In this document: positions 31,667 through 38,589 of the stretch, piece after piece | Position numbering within the stretch: position 1 is the stretch's first letter | Layout: every line of letters begins with the position of its first letter | The notes under the pieces: generated by a model | Told to the model about the DNA's origin: nothing | Database searches by the model: none | The model's input: the letters and a program-made list of their open reading frames with translations, nothing else | Origin: Streptomyces malaysiensis subsp. samsunensis | Lineage (GTDB): Bacteria > Actinomycetota > Actinomycetes > Streptomycetales > Streptomycetaceae | Assembly (NCBI RefSeq): GCF_024519315.1 | Contig: NZ_JANIIC010000069.1 | Coordinates: forward strand, 1 to 49,407 | Reading direction: 5' to 3' | DNA: 49,407 nucleotides | Translations under genes and position numbers: made by a program

Positions 31667-32374
31667 ATGTTGGACCTCGGCCTGGAGGGGCGCACGGTCC
31701 TGGTCACCGGGGCCACCGGGGCCATCGGCCGGGCCGCCGCGCGCGCCTTCGCGGAGCAGGGCGCCCGGGTCGCGCTCGCCTTCCGGCACCGCCGCGAGGC
31801 CGCCGAGGCGCTGGCCGACGAGCTGTCCGGATCCGACCGGGGCAGGGCCTTCGCCGTGCCGTACGCCCTGGACGACGCCGCGTCGCCGCGCTGGGTCGTG
31901 GCCGCCGTGGAGGAGCGCTGGGGCGGGCTGGACGTGCTGGTGGCGACCGCCCGGCGAAGAGGTGCGCGACGCGAGCCGCACACCCGGTTCGAGGACGTAT
32001 CGGAGGAGCACTGGCGGCCGCTGGTCACCGACGGCTTCGCGCCCGCGATCCGCACCGTCCAGTGGGCCCTCGCCGGGATGCGCAAGCGCGGCTGGGGCCG
32101 GATCGCGCTGGTGGCCGCGCCGTACGCAGCGGACGGCGATCCCGGCGGGGAGTTCCACGCGGTGGCGCGGGCCGGGCTGCACGGTCTGGTCCGCGGTCTG
32201 ATGGACGAGGTGGGCGGCGACGGAGTGCTGATCAACGCCGTATGCCCCGGGCCCACCCCGCCCGACCGGCCGCCCACCACCCCCGAGGACATCGCCCGCA
32301 CCCTCCTCTTCCTGTGCTCCGCGGCCAACGGCACGGTCACCGGCGAAGCGCTGACGCTCGCGGGGCGCCGCTGA
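31667..32374 (+). CDS. SDR-fold protein without canonical catalytic residues
   Basis: A 235-aa short-chain dehydrogenase/reductase homologue. The cofactor motif T-G-A-T-G-A-I-G is intact. The catalytic set is not: the Ser strand reads L-V-A-A-P-Y-A, and the usual Y-x-x-x-K helix reads H-A-V-A-R-A-G-L, so Ser, Tyr and Lys are replaced by Ala, His and Arg. The C-terminal P-G-P-T and G-E-A-L-T-L-A-G motifs remain. It may bind a nucleotide cofactor without redox activity or use a changed mechanism. The start is ATG 31667 with GAGGAG 5 nt upstream. It is 97 bp before the glycosyltransferase gene, probably in the same transcript. Confidence 0.88.
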   Translation: MLDLGLEGRTVLVTGATGAIGRAAARAFAEQGARVALAFRHRREAAEALADELSGSDRGRAFAVPYALDDAASPRWVVAAVEERWGGLDVLVATARRRGARREPHTRFEDVSEEHWRPLVTDGFAPAIRTVQWALAGMRKRGWGRIALVAAPYAADGDPGGEFHAVARAGLHGLVRGLMDEVGGDGVLINAVCPGPTPPDRPPTTPEDIARTLLFLCSAANGTVTGEALTLAGRR

Positions 32375-32471
32375 GCCCGCCGAGGAGCGCGGGATGTGAT
32401 GAGTCGGCTCGGTGTCATGTCCATCGGCCGGACGGGGCGGTCCGGCCGGCTCGACTCCGCGGGAGGTCACC

Positions 32472-33773
32472 GTGCGCGTCCTGTTCACGACCTGGGCCTC
32501 GGGCGCCCATCTCGTCCCCATGGTGCCGCTGGCGCGCGCCCTGCTCGAGGCCGGGCATCAGGTGCGGGTCGCGGTGCCGTCCGCATGCGCGGCGGCCGTC
32601 GCCCGCGCCGGCCTGGTGCCGGTGCAGATCTGCGCCCTGCCCATGGCGGTGGTCAGGGCGCCGGACCCGGCGCGGCGCCCGCGCGGCGTCTGGCCGACGG
32701 ACTGGCCGGTGCGGCCCGCCGCGCTCACCCCGGAGCAGCACGGAGTGCTGCGCGCGTGCGGCGATCGTCAGGTGCGGATCGCCGAGGCGATGGCCCAGGG
32801 GCTGGTGGCCTTCGCCCGCTGCTGGCAGCCGGAGGTGGTGGTGCACGACGCGAGCGCCTACGCGGGCACGGTGGCCGCGGGCGCGCTGGGGGTGCCCGCC
32901 GTCGGTCAGCTGTGGGGGAGCGCGGCCGTCCTGCGGCTGGACCGGCAGCGGCTCGAAGGCCCGCCGCTGCCCGGCTACGCCCGGCTGATGCGGCGCTACG
33001 GCGCCGACCCGTCGCGCGAGCCTGACCTGTGGCTCGATCCCTGCCCGCCGAGCCTCGCGCTGCCCTCGCGGGCGCGGCGGCTGCCGGTGCGCTTCCTTCC
33101 CCAGGGCGGATCGCCGCCGGGCTCGCCGGGTGCTACGCGCCCGCTGGGGTTGCCGAATTCCCTGGATGAGGCGCCGTCGCCGTACGGGGCCCGCCGTGCC
33201 GGGCCGTACCTCGGGCGCCGGGCCGCCGCGTCGAACGGGCGGCGCGGACCGGGCGGCCCCAGGCGCTCCGGACCGGTGCGGGTGTGCGCGGCGTGGGACG
33301 ACGCCGGTGGTCCGCCGGACGCCGTACGGGTCGCTCTGTGTGCCGCGGAGGCGCGGGGCGTGGAGGTCGTCCGGGTCGGGAGCGCCGCCGAGGGGCGGCC
33401 GCCCGCCGGGCCGCTGCACCGGGTGCTGCCGGGCTGCCGGGCGCTGCTCCACCAGGGCGGGGGCGCGTCGGTGCTGGCCGCCGCCATGGCCGGGGTGCCG
33501 CAGCTGGTCGTCGCGCCCCGTCTGGAGCACCAGCTGAACGGGGCGCGGCTGGCGCGGGCGGGCGCCGGGATGTACCTGCCCGCCGATGCCCTCGACGGCA
33601 CACGGCGCGGGGCGGGTGCCGCGGGGGCCCGGCTGGCGCTGGACCTGTTCGCACTGCTGGAGCAGCCCTCGTACGTCGCGGCGGCGCATGTGCTGCGCCG
33701 TGAGGCGCTCGCGATGCCCGGCCCGGACAAGGCGGTGCGGGCGGTCACCCGGCTCGCGGGCCCGGCCGTATGA
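32472..33773 (+). CDS. GT1-type glycosyltransferase (natural-product family)
   Basis: A 433-aa GT-B enzyme resembling macrolide and other antibiotic glycosyltransferases. The N-terminal acceptor domain starts V-R-V-L-F-T-T-W-A-S-G-A-H-L-V-P-M. The donor-binding motif is C-R-A-L-L-H-Q-G-G-G-A-S-V, followed by G-V-P-Q-L-V-V-A-P and E-H-Q-L-N-G. The inter-domain region (about 220-270) is unusually rich in Gly/Pro/Arg/Ser and may be a flexible linker. GTG 32472 has a perfect GGGAGG site. No sugar-biosynthesis genes are nearby, so the sugar donor comes from elsewhere. A role in decorating the RiPP or a small metabolite is possible but unproven. Confidence 0.9.
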   Translation: MRVLFTTWASGAHLVPMVPLARALLEAGHQVRVAVPSACAAAVARAGLVPVQICALPMAVVRAPDPARRPRGVWPTDWPVRPAALTPEQHGVLRACGDRQVRIAEAMAQGLVAFARCWQPEVVVHDASAYAGTVAAGALGVPAVGQLWGSAAVLRLDRQRLEGPPLPGYARLMRRYGADPSREPDLWLDPCPPSLALPSRARRLPVRFLPQGGSPPGSPGATRPLGLPNSLDEAPSPYGARRAGPYLGRRAAASNGRRGPGGPRRSGPVRVCAAWDDAGGPPDAVRVALCAAEARGVEVVRVGSAAEGRPPAGPLHRVLPGCRALLHQGGGASVLAAAMAGVPQLVVAPRLEHQLNGARLARAGAGMYLPADALDGTRRGAGAAGARLALDLFALLEQPSYVAAAHVLRREALAMPGPDKAVRAVTRLAGPAV

Positions 33774-33844
33774 GGGCCGTCATGCGCGACCCGGCCTTGC
33801 GGCGGCCGTGATACGCGAAGGCCCCTCCTCGCGCGTGAGGCCAT

Positions 33845-33880
33845 GCGAAAGGCCCCCCACCGAAGTGAGGGGCCTTTCGC
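33845..33880. terminator. Bidirectional terminator (glycosyltransferase / tRNA-Lys copy 2)
   Basis: The 16-bp arms (33845-33860 and 33865-33880) pair with one mismatch around a CGAA loop. The hairpin lies after the glycosyltransferase on one strand and immediately after tRNA-Lys on the other. Confidence 0.85.
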
Positions 33881-33886
33881 TGTCTG

Positions 33887-33960
33887 TGCGCCGCCAGGGA
33901 CTCGAACCCCGGACCCGCTGATTAAGAGTCAGCTGCTCTAACCAACTGAGCTAGCGGCGC
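33887..33960 (-). tRNA. tRNA-Lys (anticodon CUU), copy 2
   Basis: Identical to the tRNA at 3401-3474: acceptor stem GCGCCGC/GCGGCGC, anticodon loop CTCTTAA (anticodon CTT), intact D- and T-arms, no encoded CCA. Identity extends two bases beyond the 3' end and nine bases beyond the 5' end, giving 85-bp direct repeats 30.4 kb apart. A TAAGGT -10-like hexamer lies about 20 nt upstream on the minus strand. Confidence 0.97.
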
Positions 33961-34016
33961 CTGCTGACGTAGGAGACCTTAGCACCCGGACGCCACGGAG
34001 CGAAAATCGATAAGTT

Positions 34017-34781
34017 TCAGCTCGGAAAGACGGCGGGTGCGCTGGTCACAGCCGTGCCGACAAGATCATTACCGGCGGTGCGGGCCGCCCTCACACAGGC
34101 CCACAGCAGCACCTCGGGGCCGGGCAGCCAGGGGTTGCGGACATCGGGCGCGACCAGCCAGCGAGGCGATGGCGCCGGAGTGGACTCCCGCGTTCCGCCG
34201 GGCATCGGGACGGCGGGTTCCGGGACGCCGGGCTCGGGAGTGCTGGACTCGACGGCGCCGGACTCCACGGCGCTGGGCTCCGGAACGCCGGACTCCGGGG
34301 TTCCGGGCTCCCTCGCGCCCGGCTCCTGAGCACCGTGCTCCAGGGCGTCCTGCTCCAGCGGCGCCGTCGCCGGTGGATCGGGGTCCGGCGGGAACAGCGG
34401 CGGCACGGTCACCGCGTCGCCCCGCCCGTAGCAGAGCAGCGGGGGAGCGGCGGCGCGCCACTCCTCCCAGCCGAGCAGCGCCGGCAGCCGCTGGGCGGTC
34501 CCCGGGGCGGCGAAGAGCATCACCCGGCCGCCCTGGGCCGCGACCGGCCCGGTGCCGGGCCCGTCGGTCCATAACCGGCCCACCACCCGGCGGCCGAAGA
34601 GCGCGTCCATGCTGATCACGTCGAACGCCGTGCCGCAGGGCAGCGTCACGGGGGCGGTCGGGGCCCCGGCCCACAGGGCCTGCACACCGCGCGGTGAGGC
34701 GCTGGCCGAGGCGAGCCAGTCCGCACCGGCCGGGGTGACGAAGACGGCGGCGTGAAGTGAGTCCTGAGGCGTTCTGCTCAT
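34017..34781 (-). CDS. Conserved Streptomyces protein, prim-pol-like N-terminus
   Basis: A 254-aa protein. The first ~120 residues resemble a short Streptomyces group annotated as bifunctional DNA primase/polymerase-like: F-V-T-P-A-G-A-D-W-L-A-S-A, L-P-C-G-T-A-F-D-V-I-S-M, L-F-G-R-R-V and M-L-F-A-A-P-G-T-A-Q-R-L-P. No catalytic D-x-D and downstream His set of true prim-pols can be recognised. A repetitive E/P/G/S-rich segment (about 130-195) separates it from a conserved C-terminus P-E-V-L-L-W-A-C-V-R-A-A. The start is ATG 34781 with GGTGGA upstream. It lies next to tRNA-Lys, last in a run of minus-strand genes. Its function is unknown. Confidence 0.75.
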   Translation of the reverse strand: MSRTPQDSLHAAVFVTPAGADWLASASASPRGVQALWAGAPTAPVTLPCGTAFDVISMDALFGRRVVGRLWTDGPGTGPVAAQGGRVMLFAAPGTAQRLPALLGWEEWRAAAPPLLCYGRGDAVTVPPLFPPDPDPPATAPLEQDALEHGAQEPGAREPGTPESGVPEPSAVESGAVESSTPEPGVPEPAVPMPGGTRESTPAPSPRWLVAPDVRNPWLPGPEVLLWACVRAARTAGNDLVGTAVTSAPAVFPS

Positions 34782-34908
34782 GTTTCCACCTTTACCGTCG
34801 GCGATGACGTGTAGAGAGATGAGACGAAACCGGGACATCGGGTGGCGGCATCCGGTACCTTCCGCCCGCATATGCCCCGGGCTCACGCCTGCCGTCCGTC
34901 CGGTGCCG

Positions 34909-35274
34909 TCAGTCCGGCACCTCGCCGCCCCGCATCAGCTCACGACCGAACTCGACCATCTTCTTGGCGTAGTCCTCGGTCCACTCGGCGCGCTCGGCGA
35001 TCACGGCGGGGGTCAGCCGATCGAACCGCCTCGGGTCGGCGAGCTGCGCGGCCGCCATCGCCTGGAACTCCATGGCCCGGTCCGTCGCCGCACGGAACGC
35101 CAGCACCAGCTCCGTCGAGCGGGACAGCAGCTCACGTGGGTCTTCGATCGACTCCAGGTCGAAGAAGTGCGCCTCGTCCGAGGCCGCGGCGGCCGGTTCG
35201 AAGAGCAGGGGCGCTGGTTTCAGCCGCCGGGGCGCGGAGCCATGCCGGCCGTGAGCCGATTCCGGCTCGGGCAT
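34909..35274 (-). CDS. Hypothetical small helical protein
   Basis: A 121-aa protein with a basic N-terminus (R-R-L-K-P-A-P) and a largely helical remainder, for example E-D-P-R-E-L-L-S-R-S-T-E-L-V-L-A-F-R-A-A and W-T-E-D-Y-A-K-K-M-V-E-F. I do not recognise the family. ATG 35274 has a very strong AGGAGGAGAG site; longer upstream starts lack one. It lies between the helicase operon and the prim-pol-like gene, all on the same strand, with a 226-bp gap to the helicase that can hold its own promoter. Confidence 0.8.
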   Translation of the reverse strand: MPEPESAHGRHGSAPRRLKPAPLLFEPAAAASDEAHFFDLESIEDPRELLSRSTELVLAFRAATDRAMEFQAMAAAQLADPRRFDRLTPAVIAERAEWTEDYAKKMVEFGRELMRGGEVPD

Positions 35275-35500
35275 GTGATCTCTCCTCCTGGGTCGTGAGG
35301 CACATACGGTTCGTGGTGGTCCTGTTGTCTCCATTGTCGCGCGTAGGACAAGGGCGCCCCCGCCGTACGCCGCCGACCTGGGGTCTCTCCCCACCCCATC
35401 GCCCCCTGAACCATGGCCGGACCCCTCACTACCGGTGACGGACCGTACGCCCGCCGCGGACGCGCCGTCCTTACGGCCGCCGGGGTCGCGCCTCACGCCC

Positions 35501-36886
35501 TTACGGCCGCCATGCCACGCGGTGCTCGGCCAGATGCGCCAGCACGGCGTGATTCGCCTCCCATCCGTCCGGGAACTTCACCGTCACGCCCAACTGCACC
35601 GGCTCCGTGGACGGATGCTCGTCCAGCAGCTCGGTCACGCCCGCCCGGCACACCACCACACACGCCTGCCGGTGCCGCGACGTCAGCACGCACAGCCGCC
35701 CGGTCTCCAGATGGAAGGCCGTGGCGTCCGGGCGCCCGGACAGCGGATGCAGAACGACCGTGACATCGAACTCACGCCCTTGGAGGCGGTTGGCGGTGTC
35801 GACGGTGACGCCGGAGACCCCGAGCCCCGTCAGCGCGGCCCGGACCGCCGCCGCCTGGTCCCGGTGTGCCGTGCCCACCGCGATCCGGTCCGCCGCGACC
35901 GGAAGCGGCTCTTCGGACCGCTCGCTGACCGCCACCGCGCCCCGGTCCAGCAGCCGCCGCACCACCTGCGCCACGGCCGCGACCGCCTCCGGGTCGGTGC
36001 GCGGAGTGCGCCGGGCGGGCAGCTCCAGCAGCCCCCAGCCGGATGCGGCGGCCTCGTCCAGCACCCGGTCCGGCCCCGTGCCGTCGGAGGCCACTCCGAA
36101 GCTCAGCCGCCGCTCGCCGTGGCCGGTGCCGCTGCGGAACGGCGTGTACGGATAGAACGCGGCCGAGACCAGCGGGGCCGCCGAGGCCGGCAGCCGCCAG
36201 GACACCGGCAGCCGGTGCTGCGGAAGCCGCGGATTGTGCGCGAGCAGAGTGGTGACCGCGCTCGCCGACGGATCGTACGAAAGCCCCGCCCACTGGTCGG
36301 CGCCCACCACGCTGAACGGGTCCAGCTGCCCCGGGTCGCCCACGAACAGCGCCCGCTCGAACAGCCCGGCGACCGCCAGCAGCGCGTCGGAGCGCATCTG
36401 GTACGCCTCGTCCACGATCGCGTGCCGCCACGGCTCGACGTTCTTGATGTGCGCCCACTTCGCGGCCGTGGAGACGACGATGTCGAGCCCGGCCAGGTCG
36501 GCGATCTTCGCGGAGGCGCGGACCGCCGCATGCCCGTCGAGCACCGGGTCGTACGGGTGTGGATCGCTGCTGTGCAGCCGCCCCACCGGAAGGTCGGGAT
36601 CCGCCGTGGCCAGCCGGTCCACCAGGTCGTCCACCTGGGCGTTGGTCTGCGCGACCACCATCAGCGGCCGCCCGGCGGCGGCCAGCTCCCGCGCCGCGCG
36701 CACCACCAGCGTCGACTTGCCCGCACCGGGCGGGGAGTCCACCACGACGCCGCGGTCCGCCCCGTGCAGCGTGTCCCGCAGGATCGCCTCGGTCGCGCGC
36801 GCCGCCGCGGCCGAGGGGTCGAACGGCTCGCCCGCGCGGGCACGGCCCGTGTGGGCCGCGGCGGCGGCCGGGTCCGCGCCGATCAC
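35501..36886 (-). CDS. Superfamily 1 DNA/RNA helicase
   Basis: A 461-aa ATP-dependent helicase or translocase. Motif I is S-P-P-G-A-G-K-S-T (about 51-59), Ia is V-V-A-Q-T-N-A-Q-V, motif II is V-D-E-A-Y-Q, motif III is F-V-G-D-P-G-Q-L-D, V is V-D-T-A-N-R-L-Q-G-R-E-F-D-V, and VI is V-L-T-S-R-H-R-Q-A. The motif V form with T-x-x-x-x-Q-G is typical of Upf1/Dna2-like SF1B helicases. The GTG start overlaps the upstream stop codon (GTGA), so it is translated in coupling with the unknown protein and, behind it, the nuclease. A helicase plus nuclease suggests DNA-end processing, repair or defence. Confidence 0.9.
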   Translation of the reverse strand: MIGADPAAAAAHTGRARAGEPFDPSAAAARATEAILRDTLHGADRGVVVDSPPGAGKSTLVVRAARELAAAGRPLMVVAQTNAQVDDLVDRLATADPDLPVGRLHSSDPHPYDPVLDGHAAVRASAKIADLAGLDIVVSTAAKWAHIKNVEPWRHAIVDEAYQMRSDALLAVAGLFERALFVGDPGQLDPFSVVGADQWAGLSYDPSASAVTTLLAHNPRLPQHRLPVSWRLPASAAPLVSAAFYPYTPFRSGTGHGERRLSFGVASDGTGPDRVLDEAAASGWGLLELPARRTPRTDPEAVAAVAQVVRRLLDRGAVAVSERSEEPLPVAADRIAVGTAHRDQAAAVRAALTGLGVSGVTVDTANRLQGREFDVTVVLHPLSGRPDATAFHLETGRLCVLTSRHRQACVVVCRAGVTELLDEHPSTEPVQLGVTVKFPDGWEANHAVLAHLAEHRVAWRP

Positions 36887-38589
36887 AGATAGTCCTCCTC
36901 GGTCATCGGGTCGGGCTCTGGGCCCTGGGCCGGGGCGGCGGCGTCCGGCGGGCCGCCGTGGGTCCATGGCGTGCTCTCCGGGTCGGGCAGCTCCGGGCCG
37001 CCGCGCGGGGCATGCTCGAACAGCGTCCAGCACACCCGGTCGCCCTTCTCGGGCACCGTGCCCGGCTCGGGCTGCTTGCCCCGGCCCATTCCGCCGGTCA
37101 GCCGCACCACCAGCGCACGGGCCGCACCGCCGGGGCCGTACTCGGCGCCCGAAGCACCCGTATCATCCGAAGCGTCCGCGCCACCGGCTCCGCCGCTCTC
37201 GTCGCTCTCACCGGACTCGTCGGCTCCTTCAGGCCCGTCCATGTCCGCGAAACCGGCGAACTCCCCGCTCTGCGCCTTGCCGTCGGCCACGACCCGGTGC
37301 AGTTTGACCCGCTCGGCCAGGTGCGGACGGTCCTCGGTGCGGACCGTGACCAGCGGGCGCGGGCGCGGCACCTTCGCGTCCGACCAGGCCATCTCCACAT
37401 CGATCACCTCGCCCGCGAACGCCTCTCCGGCCAGCCGCCGCCCCGCCATGACCAGCGGATCGTCCAGCGCCTCATGGGCATCCAGCTGGGCCTGCGCGGT
37501 CTCGCGCGCGGCCAGCTTCTGCGCGGCCGTCACCGCGTCGTCCCGCTTGGGCTGCGGCGGCTCCCCGGCCCTGACCCGGTCCCGGTGGCCGGTGTAGGAC
37601 CAGCGGTCGCGCCTCCAGCGGTCCGTCACCCGCGCGCCCTCCGGGAGGGAGCGCAGCAGGTCCACCCCGCGCCACAGCGCGTCCCAGGTGGGCCGCAGCT
37701 GTGACGCCAGCAGCCGGCGCAGCTCCTCCTCGGCGAGCCGCAGCCGTGCCTCGCCCCCGGCCACGCCCTGTGACGCCTCGGCACGCGCCGCGTCGTAGCG
37801 GGACATCGCCGGTGCCAGCAGCTTGTTGTCGAAGGCGGGGTCGGTGGCCGGACCGGCGGGCGGGCAGCGCAACTGGCCGTGCGCGTCCCGCTCCGACTCC
37901 GCCCGCAGCGCTGCCTCCGCACCCGATACGCCCTCCGGGGGGTCGACCCAGGCCAGCAGCGAGCCCAGGTGCTGATCCTCCAGATTGCTCTGCCCGGTCG
38001 CCCAGTGCCGGCTCAGCAGCTCGGTGAGCGACAGCAGCAGACATGAGCCGGGCACCCGCGACCGCTCCCCGTAGTGGGTCAGCCAGCGGCCGAGCAGCGG
38101 CACCCGCGCGGGCGCGGGGAAAGGCGTCTCCGGGTCCTGCTCGGCAGTCCGCCGGAACCGCATCGAGCGGCCCAGCAGCCGGACGAACGCCACGCCCGCG
38201 GCGCTCGGCACCAGCAGCTGCGGCGCGTCCTCACAGAGTTCGACCTGGACCGGCACCTTCTTACCGGTCTCCGGATCCGTCTCCTTGCGCTCCTCCAGCT
38301 CGATCCCGTCCGCGTACGAGTCCAGATACGGCTGGATCTCCTCGGCGAGCTCGGCGAGGAACGCGAACCGCAGATCGCGGTCGCGCGGCTGGGCCACGAT
38401 CAGCAGCCGCGGCGCGTCCCGGTCGGTGCCCACCATCGCCCCGAGCGGCGCACCCGCCTCACCGGCGGTGGTGAGCGGGACGAACGCCAGCGGGCGCTCC
38501 GACAGATGGCGGTGGCGCACGGTGGTCAGGGGCTGGGCCCGCCCCTCCCGGACCGCCTCCATCCGGGCCAGGGTGGTGATCAGCGACAT
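36883..38589 (-). CDS. Unrecognised 568-aa protein in nuclease-helicase operon
   Basis: I do not recognise a family. The N-terminal half (about 1-200) is globular with repeated hydrophobic strands. The middle (about 240-390) is helix-rich with coiled-coil potential (A-R-L-R-L-A-E-E-E-L-R-R-L-L, and A-Q-K-L-A-A-R-E-T-A). An acidic Ser/Gly/Asp stretch (about 440-480) precedes a small C-terminal domain with V-C-W-T-L-F-E-H-A. There are no membrane helices, signal or cysteine cluster. The start overlaps the nuclease gene end by 10 bp and the stop overlaps the helicase start, so it is probably a stoichiometric partner of both. Confidence 0.85.
   Translation of the reverse strand: MSLITTLARMEAVREGRAQPLTTVRHRHLSERPLAFVPLTTAGEAGAPLGAMVGTDRDAPRLLIVAQPRDRDLRFAFLAELAEEIQPYLDSYADGIELEERKETDPETGKKVPVQVELCEDAPQLLVPSAAGVAFVRLLGRSMRFRRTAEQDPETPFPAPARVPLLGRWLTHYGERSRVPGSCLLLSLTELLSRHWATGQSNLEDQHLGSLLAWVDPPEGVSGAEAALRAESERDAHGQLRCPPAGPATDPAFDNKLLAPAMSRYDAARAEASQGVAGGEARLRLAEEELRRLLASQLRPTWDALWRGVDLLRSLPEGARVTDRWRRDRWSYTGHRDRVRAGEPPQPKRDDAVTAAQKLAARETAQAQLDAHEALDDPLVMAGRRLAGEAFAGEVIDVEMAWSDAKVPRPRPLVTVRTEDRPHLAERVKLHRVVADGKAQSGEFAGFADMDGPEGADESGESDESGGAGGADASDDTGASGAEYGPGGAARALVVRLTGGMGRGKQPEPGTVPEKGDRVCWTLFEHAPRGGPELPDPESTPWTHGGPPDAAAPAQGPEPDPMTEEDYL

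Noticed and set aside
3399..33969. The tRNA-bracketed region as a recent integrative element
   Set aside because: No integrase, excisionase, replication or transfer genes are present inside, and base composition does not change at the borders. Kept only as a direct-repeat observation.
36559..37704. Plus-strand frame opposite the helicase and the 568-aa gene
   Set aside because: Low-complexity translation; the opposite strand shows translational coupling and helicase motifs.
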